Below, in pieces: positions 27,056-36,895 of a stretch of 64,000 nucleotides of DNA. The DNA lies in NCBI GenBank assembly GCA_963842575.1, contig CAWJGS010000001.1, positions 1-64,000 of the forward strand. The letters are read 5' to 3'. Positions within the stretch are counted from its first letter, which is position 1, and every line of letters starts with the position of its first letter. The position numbers were made by a program, and so were the translations under genes. Source of the stretch: JACDER01 sp963842575 (GTDB lineage: Bacteria; Actinomycetota; Thermoleophilia; Gaiellales; Gaiellaceae). The notes below the pieces were generated by a model. That model saw only the letters and a program-made list of their open reading frames with translations. It did not search any database and was not told the DNA's origin.

Positions 27056-28423
27056 ATGCCCGAATCGTTCGACCTGATCGTGATCGGCGCCGGCTCGGCC
27101 GCGCGTGACGGCGCCCGCAAGGCCCGGCGCGAGCACGGCGCGTCCGTGGCGATGGTGGAGCGCACCCGCTGGGGCGGAAGCTGCCCGAACGTCGCCTGCA
27201 AGCCGACCAAGGCGTACATCGTCGCGGCCGACCTGCTCCACGACATCAACACCCTCGCGGGCAAGCTCGGGATCGAGGTCGGTCCCGCGACGGCCAACCT
27301 GGCCAGGATCAAAGCGCGCAAGGATTCGTTGCTGAGGCCCCGGGAGCAGTGGATCGACGATCTGAACCGCGCCGGCATCTCCACGTACAGCGAGGAAGCG
27401 ACGCTCGTCGACGCGCACACGGTCCGAGCCGGCGACACGGAGCTTCACGCCGACAGGATCCTGATCGCCACCGGATCGCGGACTGCCGTTCCCCCTGTCA
27501 AGGGGATCGACCGGACCGAGTGGATCGACCACATCACGGCGCTCGAGCTGACGGAGCTGCCCGAGTCGCTGCTCGTGGTGGGCGGCGGCGCCGTCGGGCT
27601 CGAGTTCGGCCAGATGTTCTCCCGCTTCGGCTCGCGCGTGACCATGGTCGACTCGATGCAGGAGGTCGGAGCCCACGCCGACCGAGAGGCTGCGGCCGAG
27701 CTGCGGGCCGCGCTCGAGGACGAGGGGATCGAGTTCTTCACCAACGCCTACGTCACGGAGGTGAAGCAGGAGGGTGATCAGGTGGTGGCGATGCTCAGCC
27801 CGCGGGACGGGCGCATGCTGGGGATGGTGCGCGCGAGCAAGGTGCTCCTCTCCTCCGGCCGGGCCCCGAACGTCGAGGAGCTGGGCCTCGAGACAGTGGG
27901 CGTCGAGGTGACGAAGGCCGGCATCACTGTCGACGACCACATGCGGACGAACGTGGAGGGGATCTGGGCCGCCGGTGACGTGACCGCGTCGATCCAGCTC
28001 ACGCCCGTGGCCCAGTACCAGGCGCGACTCGCGGTCGACAACATGTTCGGCGGGGACGTGGCAGCCGACTACTCGGACCTGCCGATGGCGATCTTCACCG
28101 ACCCCGAGCTCGCGCAGATCGGCCTGACCGAGGACGAGGCGCGCGAGCAGGGATTCGAGCCCGACACGGTGCGGCACGAGCTCAGGGACGTCCAGCGTGC
28201 GAGCTACACCGACACGAAGCGCGGCCTGTTCAAGCTCGTCTACGACGGCCCGAGCCGCCGCCTGCTCGGCGTGCAAGTGGTCGCCCGCGGAGGCAGCGAC
28301 ATCGTCCAGGGGCTTGGAGTGGCGATGCGGCTCGGGGCCACGGTCGACGACCTCGCGCATGCGCACCACGCGTTTCCGACGCTGGCGGAAGGGATCAAGG
28401 CAGCAGCGGAAAAGGCGGCGTAG
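27056..28423 (+). CDS. Pyridine nucleotide-disulfide oxidoreductase (mercuric/glutathione reductase-like)
   Basis: This 455-residue flavoprotein has FAD motif DLIVIGAGSAARDGARKARR at the N-terminus and a redox-active CX4C in GGSCPNVACKPTKAY (about residues 43-48). The NAD(P) Rossmann motif LLVVGGGAVGLEFGQ lies near 180, GIWAAGDV near 305, and the dimerisation domain ends HAHHAFPTLAEGIK with the active-site His of the partner subunit. There is no N-terminal metal-binding domain and no C-terminal CC pair, so it is a general disulfide or quinone reductase and not proven MerA. AAGGAGGT at 27043-27050 is an ideal ribosome site. Confidence 0.9.
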   Translation: MPESFDLIVIGAGSAARDGARKARREHGASVAMVERTRWGGSCPNVACKPTKAYIVAADLLHDINTLAGKLGIEVGPATANLARIKARKDSLLRPREQWIDDLNRAGISTYSEEATLVDAHTVRAGDTELHADRILIATGSRTAVPPVKGIDRTEWIDHITALELTELPESLLVVGGGAVGLEFGQMFSRFGSRVTMVDSMQEVGAHADREAAAELRAALEDEGIEFFTNAYVTEVKQEGDQVVAMLSPRDGRMLGMVRASKVLLSSGRAPNVEELGLETVGVEVTKAGITVDDHMRTNVEGIWAAGDVTASIQLTPVAQYQARLAVDNMFGGDVAADYSDLPMAIFTDPELAQIGLTEDEAREQGFEPDTVRHELRDVQRASYTDTKRGLFKLVYDGPSRRLLGVQVVARGGSDIVQGLGVAMRLGATVDDLAHAHHAFPTLAEGIKAAAEKAA

Positions 28424-28491
28424 TCGAAAGCCTGGAACGGCATAAGCCAGAGACGACTGCATTCCTGCGTTGGACCGGCTACGGTCTGTGC

Positions 28492-29366
28492 ATGGTCAGA
28501 CGACTAGGGACAGTCATGTGTCTTGTCGCGGTCCCGTTCGTCTTCGCATCTACGGCCGCAGCGTCGGAGCTGATCGCCCGCAAGGCGACGAACGTGAAGC
28601 TCGAGGTCTCGCGAACGGGGGCCAGGCGTTGCTGTCCTACCGGGCTAACGGGCGGACGTGGTACGTGCTCGCCAAGGGCGCGATCAATGCCAGGCCGCCG
28701 AAGCCCGGCGGCAAGCAGGTTGCTTTCACGCTACGCCGGTCGACGACCCGTCCTCCGTTCAAGGGACGCTGCCCTCGCCTCCAGCCGGCGCTCCCGGTTG
28801 TGGTCGCCGCCTGCGCGGCCGGCGCCTCGAACTGGGCGGCGCAGGAGTGGCAGCGCTCGCTTCCGAACTTCGGCGTCCCGCCGAGCGGTATTCGGGCTCA
28901 TCCCGAGCTCCATCTCTCCCACTGGAGCGGAGCGGTGGCAGAGCTCACACTCAAGGCCGACTGGTCGTCCAGAGGAAAGTGGCGGCACGTATACGGCAAG
29001 CTGACCTACAGGGGAAAGCCGGTCTACGGCTTCGGATCGTCGAGGTTCGGCGTGCCCACCGACCCGTTTGGCCGCAACGTCTATATCGACACGCTCGGTT
29101 CCGCCTACGGGCCGGGCTGGCGTCGAGAGAACAGCTTCCTCACGCGCAAACCGACGGGATTCTTCTGCTACGACTTCACGCCGCACCGGGGCGGATTGAC
29201 CGGACAAGGCCGCGAGTACCGCGGGACGGTCATCGGGCCCGGCGTGACGCCCGACGTACGTGCCGTCGTCCCCGACCCGGGCCCGTACGACCCCGCACTG
29301 GACGCTGCCGCAAACGAGGAGCAGGTTCGGCTCGGCGCCGGCGCCGGCGTCTGCCGACCCTCGTAG
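28492..29366 (+). CDS. Secreted protein of unknown function (frame break at ~28619)
   Basis: The protein is ~291 residues once the frame is joined. The N-terminus is a signal peptide (RRLGTVMCLVAVPFVFASTAA, cleaved near ASA-SEL). The mature part includes LLSYRANGRTWYVLAKGAIN, GASNWAAQEWQRSLPNFG, HLSHWSGAVAELTLKADWSS and YIDTLGSAYGPGWRRENSFL, a beta-rich pattern I do not recognise. The frame breaks in a run of five G (28617-28621); one more G gives TGGQALLSY. TACGGT lies 6 nt before ATG 28492, with no Shine-Dalgarno. Three Cys in the mature part may form disulfides. Confidence 0.68.
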
Positions 29367-29388
29367 CAGACCGGACTACGATTGGCGG

Positions 29389-30550
29389 GTGGAAGACGAC
29401 ACCCGCAGGGAGCGCCGGGAAGCGCGTCGACGCGCGCAGGTGAGACGGCGAAGACGCACGGCCGGCGCGCTGGGCGTGGTCGCCCTCGTCGGGGTCGCCG
29501 CACTCGTCTGGACGAGCCTCGGCGGAAGCTCGCCGAAGCGGACCGCTGCTCCTGAGAAGCCGCACGTCCAGAAGCAGGAGCACGCGGCCTCGACAGAAGC
29601 CCGTGACGATCCAATGGGTCGGCGACACCGTGCTCGCCTCGGCCTTCGGGACGCCGCCGAACGGCGGGCGCGACTCGCTGGACGGCGTTGCCAGGAGCCT
29701 GCGTCTCGCCAACCTGACCTGGGGGAACTTCGAGGAGACGTTCTCCGTCGGCGGCGACTCCAAGTGCAGCTCGAGCTCGACGAATTGCTTCGCCTTCCAG
29801 GCGCCGCCGTCGTTTGCGCGCAACCTGACCGCAGCCGGGTTCGACCTCGTCAACCTCGCGAACAACCACGCGTACGACTTCGGCGCATCCGGGTTCGCGC
29901 AGACGCACGCAGCGCTCAAGCGGGCGCACCTGCGCTGGGCGGGAGGCCGCGGCCAGATCACGATCCTGCGCCGCAACGGCGTGCGGGTTGCTTTCCTCGG
30001 CTTCGCCCCCTACCCGTGGGCGTCCGACCTGAACAACATCCCCGCGGCACGGCGACTCGTCCAGAAGGCGGCTGCGCGCGCCGACCTCGTCGTCGTCGCC
30101 ATCCACGCCGGCGCGGAGGGAGCCGACCAGACCCATGTCCCGCACGGGACCGAGTACTTCCTGGGCGAGGCCCGCGGGAACTCGCGCGCCTTCACGCACG
30201 CCGTGATCGACGCCGGGGCAGACCTCGTCGTCGGCTCGGGGCCGCACGTGATCCGCGGCGTGGAGTGGTACCACCACCGCCTGATCGCCTACTCGGCCGG
30301 CAACTTCGCCGGGTACCACAACTTCAGCCTCGGCGGGACGCTCAGCCTGAGCGCGATCTTCCGCGTGACGCTGCGGCCGGACGGCTCGTTCGTGAAGGGA
30401 CGCTGGATCTCCGTGCGGCTGGCCGATCCAGGCCTGCCACAGCTGGATTACTCGAAGTCGAGCCTGCACCTCGTCTCGACACTTTCCCGCGAGGATTTCG
30501 GAGCGCGTGGCGCGCGCTTCAGGTCCGACGGGTCGATTCGCGCGTCCTGA
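29389..30550 (+). CDS. Membrane-anchored CapA-family metallophosphatase-like protein (frame break at ~29594)
   Basis: This ~387-residue protein has an Arg-rich cytoplasmic N-terminus, one transmembrane anchor (TAGALGVVALVGVAALVWTS, about 25-44), a linker and an extracellular CapA/PgsA domain (PF09587). Domain motifs are TIQWVGDTVLAS (metal site start), LVNLANNHAYDFG, VVVAIHAGAEG, GADLVVGSGPHVIRGVEWY and LIAYSAGNFAGY. CapA proteins act in poly-gamma-glutamate or other envelope polymer metabolism. One extra base near 29594 breaks the frame between linker and domain. GTG 29389 has TACGAT 6 nt upstream. The 3' end overlaps the convergent exporter gene by 32 bp. Confidence 0.83.
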
Positions 30551-32130
30551 GATGCGGATGCCGCACCGCGCCGGCGACGGCGGCGTAGCGGGTCAGGACT
30601 CCGTGGGGCGGCTTCCGCAACCGCTGCCCGACGAAGACGGCGGCGACCACGACACCGACGAAGGCGAGGATCGAGTCGAGCCGTAGTCCCCAGTTGAACC
30701 CCGTGACGAAGGCCTCGCGGACGAAGCGCTCGAGCTCGCCGGCGATATCCGGAAACTGCTGCTGGACCTGGAGGCCGGACTCGGTTCCGGCCAGGATCCC
30801 GTGGGCAGCGTCGGCCTGCGCGTCCGTGAGCGGAGCCGCCGGCCTGAGCCAGTTGCTGGTCGAGCTTCCGGTCCGAGACGGCCGTGAAGATCGAGGTCGT
30901 CAGCCCGAGCCCGACCGCCCCACCGCCGATCTGGGCCATGTATGCGATCCCTCCAGCAAGGCTGGCAGCGCGAATCGTCGAGCGCGGTGATCGCGGCAGT
31001 CGTGGCCGGGCCGTAGAAGACGCCCGAAGCCGATGCCCATCACGATCATCCCGGGCAGGAGCGCGACGTAGCCGGAGTCCTCGCGCAGGAAGGCGAGCAG
31101 CGATGCGCGCCGACGGCGATCAGGAAGGCGCCAGAGGTGACGACGATCTTGGCGCCGATCGCGGTCGTAGATCGGACCGGCCACGAACGAGAACGCGGCG
31201 AAGCCCAGCATGATCGGGAGCATCCCGACGCCGGCGCGAACGGGCGAGTAGTCGAGGATCTTCTGCAGGAACTGCGGCAGGTAGAGCATCGACGCGATGA
31301 ACGCCGCGGACGTCAGGAGGATCGCGGAGCAGGCCCCCGCGAAGCGACGGTTCCGGATCACGGCTCCCGGAATGAGCGCGCTGTCACCGACCCGGCGCTC
31401 GACGAACGGGAAGGCCGCGATGAGCACTGCCGCGATCCCGAGGCACGCGAGGATGCGCCAGTCACCCCATCCCCAGTCGGTGACCTGGTCGAGGGCGAAC
31501 AGGAGCGCGAACAGACCGATCGAGAGGGTCACGATCCCGGCGTAGTCGATTCGCTCCCGCTCACCGGCGCTCCCGCGGCTGGTGGATCTCCCGCCAGGTG
31601 ACCAGCATGGCGATCAGCCCGATCGGAACGTTGATGAACAGCGTCCAGCGCCAGCTGAGGTACTGGGTGAGCAGGCCGCCGGAGATGGGGCCGATCGCCT
31701 GCCCGATCCCCGCGCAGCCGAGGATGAGGCCACCTGCGAGCCCCGCCTTCTCCTTCGGCAGCGCCGCGAACGTCATGCCCAGGATCGCCGGAAACATCAG
31801 CGCGGCGCCGATGCCCATGGCCCCGCGTGCGGCGATGAGCCAGTACTCGTTCTGGGCGGCCCCGCCCAGCACGGACATGAGCATGAAGATCGTGGTGCCG
31901 ACGAAGAAGATCCGCCGCCGCCCGAACAGGTCGGCGAGCCTTCCGCCCGTCACGATCAGCATCCCGAAGACGAGCGCGTAGGCGTTGATCACCCACTGCA
32001 CCGTCGAGACGTCGCTGTCGAACGCCTTCTCGATGGAGGGGAGCGCCACGTTGAGCGCCGTGAAGTCCTGGGCGAGGATGAGGATGGCGAGCCCCATCGC
32101 GACCAGCGCGAGCACCGTGCTCCGGTTCAT
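30519..32130 (-). pseudogene. MFS exporter, EmrB/QacA (DHA2) type, with about six frame breaks
   Basis: Spliced conceptually this is a ~537-residue drug/proton antiporter-type permease. It starts LALVAMGLAILILAQDFTAL, has motif A GGRLADLFGRRRIFFVG and motif C GLILGCAGIGQAIGPISGGL, and ends EAFVTGFNWGLRLDSILAFV. Frame breaks lie near 31563, 31160, 31115, 31024, 30970 and 30842, yet every segment remains conserved family sequence with almost no in-frame stops inside segments. Either this is a very young pseudogene or, more likely, a stretch of poor consensus sequence. The substrate is unknown. ATG 32130 is the start. Confidence 0.8.
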
Positions 32131-32187
32131 CGCCGCCGCACCGCCACGAGGGCTTCCATCGCCCGGGAGATTCGTAGGGTCCGCGGC

Positions 32188-32247
32188 GTGCCGACAGCCC
32201 CGGAGGAGCTCGAGCGGGCGATTCGAGCCGCCCTGGCCTCCGAGTAG
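32188..32247 (+). CDS. Possible 19-codon leaderless ORF before the antiporter
   Basis: GTG 32188 begins PTAPEELERAIRAALASE and stops at 32247, 9 nt before the antiporter start. TAGGGT (32175-32180) lies 7 nt upstream, the same leaderless signature as at longer genes. The peptide resembles the first helix of BolA proteins but nothing further follows. It could be a leader peptide, a BolA remnant or chance. Confidence 0.2.
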   Translation: MPTAPEELERAIRAALASE

Positions 32248-32256
32248 TCTCCCGCC

Positions 32257-33453
32257 GTGATCGGCGTCGACGCCGAGTCGTTCCTCGTCATCGTCTCCGC
32301 GGCGGCCCTCGCCGCGATCATCTCGGCGCTCGTCTCCCCGCGCCTCGTCCTCCCGGTCGTCGTCGTCGAGCTGCTCCTCGGCATCGCCATCGGCCCACAG
32401 GGAGCCGACCTCGCGCACGTCGACAACGCCACGAAGTTTTTCTCGAACCTCGGGTTGGGGATGCTGTTCTTCTTCGCCGGCTATGAGATCGACTTCGAGC
32501 GCATCAAGGGCCGCCCGCTCGTCCTCGGCGCCGGCGGATGGCTGTTATCCCTCGCCATCGCGTACGGCCTGGCCGGGATCCTCGTCGCCGGGAACGTCAT
32601 CGACTCCGACCTGTACACGGGCTCGGCGATGGCCACGACGGCGATCGGAACGCTGATACCGATCCTCCACGACAGCGGCGAGCTCCGAACGAGGTTCGGC
32701 ACGCTCCTGCTCGGCGCCGGGGCGATGGGCGAGTTCGGGCCGATCCTGCTCGTCACGCTCGTGCTGACGTCGCGCCACCCCTTCCACGAGGCGGTGATCC
32801 TCGTCGCCTTCATCGCGCTCGCCGTCTTCACCGGCATCGTCGCCGTACGCTCGGCGCCGAAGGGCTGGGGCATCGTCGAGCGGACGCTCGAAGGGTCGGG
32901 CCAGCTCGGGGTGCGGCTCGCGGTCGTCCTCATCTTCGGCCTCGTTGCCCTCGCGACCGAGCTCGGCCTCGACCTGCTCCTCGGGGGCTTCGTGGCGGGG
33001 ATGATCACCCGGCTGGCATTACGCGGGCGGGAGGTCGCGATCTTCGAGTCGAAGCTGACAGCGATCGGCTACGGCTTCCTCATCCCGTTCTTCTTCGTCG
33101 TCAGCGGGATGGCCTTCGACGCGGAGGGGCTCTTCACCAGCACCGGAGCGCTCGCGAAGCTGCCGCTCTTCGTGCTGTTCTTCCTGATCATCCGCGGTGT
33201 TCCAGCGCTCCTCTTCTACCGCCGCGAGCTCGGCGGCCGCGACCGCGTCGCGCTCGGCTTCTTCTGCGCGACGGAGCTTCCGCTCGTCGTCGCCATCACC
33301 ACGATCGCGCGCGCGCACCACGACATGCGGGCTTCCACGGCGACCGCGCTCGTCGGCGCGGCGATCATCTCCACGCTCCTCTATCCGCTGATCGGCCTGC
33401 GACTGAGGCGCAGGCGCGCGGTCGCGAACACGGAGATACTAGAAGCGGTTTGA
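32257..33453 (+). CDS. Cation/proton antiporter, CPA2 (Kef/NapA) type
   Basis: This 398-residue integral membrane protein of the Na+/H+ exchanger superfamily (PF00999) has about 12 helices. LVLPVVVVELLLGIAIGPQG (about 28-47) and LGMLFFFAGYEIDFERIKG (about 68-86) are the typical CPA2 N-terminus. TELGLDLLLGGFVAGMITRL and LIPFFFVVSGMAFD form the core. No TrkA-N regulatory domain follows, so it is a bare transporter. GTG 32257 has TAGTCT 6 nt upstream and no Shine-Dalgarno. The stop overlaps the GH15 start (TTGA), an unexpected coupling. Confidence 0.9.
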   Translation: MIGVDAESFLVIVSAAALAAIISALVSPRLVLPVVVVELLLGIAIGPQGADLAHVDNATKFFSNLGLGMLFFFAGYEIDFERIKGRPLVLGAGGWLLSLAIAYGLAGILVAGNVIDSDLYTGSAMATTAIGTLIPILHDSGELRTRFGTLLLGAGAMGEFGPILLVTLVLTSRHPFHEAVILVAFIALAVFTGIVAVRSAPKGWGIVERTLEGSGQLGVRLAVVLIFGLVALATELGLDLLLGGFVAGMITRLALRGREVAIFESKLTAIGYGFLIPFFFVVSGMAFDAEGLFTSTGALAKLPLFVLFFLIIRGVPALLFYRRELGGRDRVALGFFCATELPLVVAITTIARAHHDMRASTATALVGAAIISTLLYPLIGLRLRRRRAVANTEILEAV

Positions 33454-35258
33454 GCCTCGACGGTTATCTCCCGATCGCCGACCACGGCCTGATCGGAAAC
33501 CACCACACGGTCGCGCTCGTCGGCGTGGACGGAACGATCGACTGGTTCTGCTGCCCGCGCTTCGACTCGCCCAGCCTGTTCGCCGCGATCCTGGACAAGG
33601 ACAAGGGGGGCTACTTCCGCATCTCCTCCGGCGACAAGGACGCGCGCTGGAAGCAGTTCTACTTCCCGGACACGAACGTCCTCATCACACGCTTCTACAC
33701 GCCGGACGGTGTCGGCGAGGTGAGGGACTTCATGCCGGTCGACCGGCCGGGCGAGCTGTCCGGAAGACATCGGCTCGTCCGCTGGGTCCACGTCGTACGC
33801 GGGCAGATGCAGTTCGAGGTCGAGGTCGAGCCCCGGTTCGACTACGGACGCAAGCGGCACAGGACGCACCTCGACAAGAACGGTGCGCTGTTCGAAACCC
33901 CCGAGCTGACCGTCGCGCTGGCCACGAGCACGCCGCTCGAACGGACGCCCACGGGCGCGCGCGCTCGACTCAGTCTCTCGACGGGCGAGTCGGCGAGCTT
34001 CGTGCTCGAGCCGGTGGAGGAGGCGGTTATCCCGCGCCCGTGCGGCCGGCGGCAGACGGAGGATCTCACCAGGGAAACAGTCGCGTACTGGCGCGGCTGG
34101 CTCGCGCAGTCCAACTACCGGGGACGCTGGCGCGAGATGGTGCAGCGCTCGGCGCTCACGCTCAAGCTGCTCACCTACAAGCCGACGGGCGCAATCGTCG
34201 CCGCCCCGACCACAAGCCTTCCCGAGCAGATCGGCGGCCCGCGAAACTGGGACTACCGCTACACGTGGATCCGCGACTCGGCCTTCTCGCTCCACGCGCT
34301 GCTCCTGCTCGGGTTCCACGACGCGGCCGAGCAGTTCATGGAGTGGCTGACCGACCGCTTCCGCGAGGTGAAGGCGGGCGAGGTCGACCGGCTGCGGGTC
34401 ATGTACCGCGTGGACGGCAGCTCCGACCTGGAGGAGGAGGAGCTCGACCACCTGGAGGGTTACTGTGGGTCGCGTCCCGTACGCGTGGGCAACGAGGCGT
34501 CCACCCAGCTCCAGCTCGACATCTACGGGGAGCTGATCGACGCGATCTACGTCCACAACAAGTACGGCGGCCCCATCTATTACGACGCGTGGGACGGAAT
34601 CCGCGACGGCGTCGACCGCCTCGCCGAGACCTGGGACCAGCCGGACGAGGGCATCTGGGAGACGCGCGGTGGCCGCAAGGACTTCCTCTTCTCCCGCCTG
34701 CAGTGCTGGGTCGGCATGGACCGTGCCTCGAGGATCGCCGTGCAGCGGAGCCTGCCCGCCGACGTCTACCACTGGCGCGCCGTGCGGGACCGCATCCATG
34801 CGCAGATCCACGAGCGGGGATGGAACGAGAAGAAGAAGGCGTTCGTCCAGTACTACGGAGCGGACGTGCTCGACGCTTCGCTCCTGATGATGCCGCTGGT
34901 CAAGTTCATCTCCCCGACCGACCCGCGCTGGCTCTCGACCCTCGACGGGATCAACCGGGAGCTCGTCACCGACAGCCTCGTCCACCGCTACAACCCTGAG
35001 GTCTCGCCGGACGGGCTGGAGGGGACGGAAGGGACGTTCTCGATGTGCTCGTTCTGGTTTGTCGAGGCGATGTCGCGCGCCGGCCGCGTGGACGATGCGC
35101 GGCTGCTCTTCGAGAAGATGCTGACCTACGCCAACCACGTCGGTCTTTACTCCGAGCAGATCGGACCGAGCGCCGAAGCGCTCGGGAACTTCCCCCAGGC
35201 TTTCACGCACCTCGCGCTGATCAGCGCCGCGTTCGATCTCGACCGCGCGCTCGGTTAG
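33450..35258 (+). CDS. Glycoside hydrolase family 15 (glucoamylase/trehalase-like)
   Basis: This 602-residue intracellular inverting alpha-glucosidase has an N-terminal beta-sandwich domain (YLPIADHGLIGNHHTVALVG; GTIDWFCCPRFDSPSLFA) and a C-terminal (alpha/alpha)6 barrel. NWDYRYTWIRDSAFSLHALL, DEGIWETRGG (general acid Glu) and YSEQIGPSAEALGNFPQAFT (general base Glu) are the family's catalytic landmarks. Actinomycete members of this form include trehalases as well as glucoamylases; sequence alone does not decide. The start is TTG 33450, overlapping the antiporter stop as TTGA; no later ATG fits the conserved N-terminus. Confidence 0.92.
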   Translation: MSLDGYLPIADHGLIGNHHTVALVGVDGTIDWFCCPRFDSPSLFAAILDKDKGGYFRISSGDKDARWKQFYFPDTNVLITRFYTPDGVGEVRDFMPVDRPGELSGRHRLVRWVHVVRGQMQFEVEVEPRFDYGRKRHRTHLDKNGALFETPELTVALATSTPLERTPTGARARLSLSTGESASFVLEPVEEAVIPRPCGRRQTEDLTRETVAYWRGWLAQSNYRGRWREMVQRSALTLKLLTYKPTGAIVAAPTTSLPEQIGGPRNWDYRYTWIRDSAFSLHALLLLGFHDAAEQFMEWLTDRFREVKAGEVDRLRVMYRVDGSSDLEEEELDHLEGYCGSRPVRVGNEASTQLQLDIYGELIDAIYVHNKYGGPIYYDAWDGIRDGVDRLAETWDQPDEGIWETRGGRKDFLFSRLQCWVGMDRASRIAVQRSLPADVYHWRAVRDRIHAQIHERGWNEKKKAFVQYYGADVLDASLLMMPLVKFISPTDPRWLSTLDGINRELVTDSLVHRYNPEVSPDGLEGTEGTFSMCSFWFVEAMSRAGRVDDARLLFEKMLTYANHVGLYSEQIGPSAEALGNFPQAFTHLALISAAFDLDRALG

Positions 35259-35269
35259 GCTCCCGCGCC

Positions 35270-36882
35270 GTGCTGCACCTGCCGAACTCGTTCCGGTTCG
35301 CGCGCTTCCGCGGACCAGGCGGCCAGCGGGACGGAAAGTGGACGGTGCTCGCTGCAATGGCCATCTCGAGCGGGGTCACCTCGATTCCGACCTCGGCCGT
35401 CGCCGTCGCCATCCCGGTCATCCACAAGGAGTTCAACGCGTCGATCGGCGAGCTGCAATGGACGCTGGTCGGCTTCAGCCTCGCGTACTCGGCGCTTCTC
35501 GTCCTCGCCGGCCGCCTGGCCGACGTCTACGGACGGAAGTTGTTCTTCCTCGGGGGCACGGTCATCTACACGCTGGGAGCGCTCGGGGCGGCGGTCGCCC
35601 CGGACCCGATCGTCCTGATCATCTCCGTCGTGATCATGGGCGTCGGCGCCGCGGTCCTGACGCCGGCGTCGCTCTCGATCATCACCGACGCGTTCGAGCC
35701 GGCACAGCGCGGAACGGCCATAGGCATCTGGGCGGCCTCCTCCGCGCTGGTGAGCGGCCTCGGCCCGGCTCTCGGCGGGATCCTCGCCGAGTGGGACTGG
35801 CGCGCGGTCTTCTGGATCAACATCCCCTTCGCCGTCGTCTTCTTCGTCATGACCATCCTCGCCGGGCGCGAGTCGAGCGATCCGAACGCGGACCGGCACA
35901 TGGACATGGCGGGCTTCGGGACGCTCGCCGGCGGCCTGACCACGCTCACGCTCGTCCTCAACGAAGGCCAGGCCTGGGGCTGGACGTCGACGAAGTCGAT
36001 CATTCTCTTCGCCGCCGCAGGCGTCCTGCTCGCGCTCTTCTTCGTCCTGGAGCCCAGAGCGCGGAACCCACTCGTCGACTTCGGCTTCTTCCGCAAGCGC
36101 AACTACCTGGGCGGCAATGTGGCGCTCCTCGCGGTCAACTTCGCGCTCGCGGCCATCCTCTTCTTCATCCCCCTGTACATGCAGGAGGTGCTGGGCTACT
36201 CGGTCGTCAGGGCCGGCGCGCTGCTCTTACCGCTGAGCGCGACGATGATCATCGCCCTGCCTGCGGGAGGGCCGATTTCGGAGCGGATCGGGCCGCGCAT
36301 CCCGATCGTCCTCGGGCTCGTACTGACGGCCCTCGGCTGCTTTCTGCTGACGCTGATCGACGCGAGCTCCGGCTACAACGAGCTCTGGCCCGGACTGCTG
36401 GTTGCCGGCGCCGGGGTCGGCCTCGCGCTCACGCCGCTCAACACGGCTGCGATGAACGCGATCCGCCGGATCGAGCACGGCGCCGCCGCCGGGGTGCTGG
36501 TGACCATGAGCGGCATCGGCGCGACCTTCGGCGTTGCCCTCTCGGGCTCGTTCTTCCAGAGCGTCCAGGACAGTAAGACGGACGAGCTGCTCGGCAAGCT
36601 CGGCATCGGCCTGACCGAGGCGCAGGAACGGACGCTCAGCGGCGTTCTCGCGGGGAACCCGAAGGCGCTCGCGGAGCTGCACACGTTCCCCCCGGGCAGC
36701 AGGCGGCGATCAAGGTCGCACTGACGAAGGGCTTCACCGACGGCCTCGGCGTGGTGATGTGGCTGTCCCTCGGAGTCGCAGTGGCCGGGATGATCGTCGT
36801 TGCGCTGGTCATGCAGCGGTCGGCACCGATTCCGGATGAGGAAGAGGATTTCGCGCTCGAGGCGGCCGAAGCCCACGCGTAG
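35270..36882 (+). CDS. MFS transporter, DHA2 (14-helix) type (frame break at 36688-36693)
   Basis: This ~537-residue exporter has motif A GRLADVYGRKLFFLG, motif C WAASSALVSGLGPALGGILA and 14 predicted helices, the last near 36740-36810 (VMWLSLGVAVAGMIVVALVM). The frame breaks in a run of six C (36688-36693); one further base joins HTFPP to GQQAAIKVALTKGFTDG, so the apparent early stop at 36724 is probably false. GTG 35270 has TAGGCT 8 nt upstream and no ribosome site. The substrate is unknown, probably small hydrophobic compounds. It is not overlapped with the GH15 gene, so it has its own promoter. Confidence 0.87.
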
Positions 36883-36895
36883 CTAAATTCACCCG

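Noticed and set aside
27056..28423. Mercuric reductase (merA) call
   Set aside because: No N-terminal metal-binding domain, no C-terminal vicinal cysteines and no merR, merT or merP nearby; only the general disulfide-reductase fold is supported.
32127..32160. Short minus-strand frame ending EALVAVRRR overlapping the MFS start by ATGA
   Set aside because: No recognisable N-terminal part; conflicts with the plus-strand 19-codon ORF; neither has independent support.
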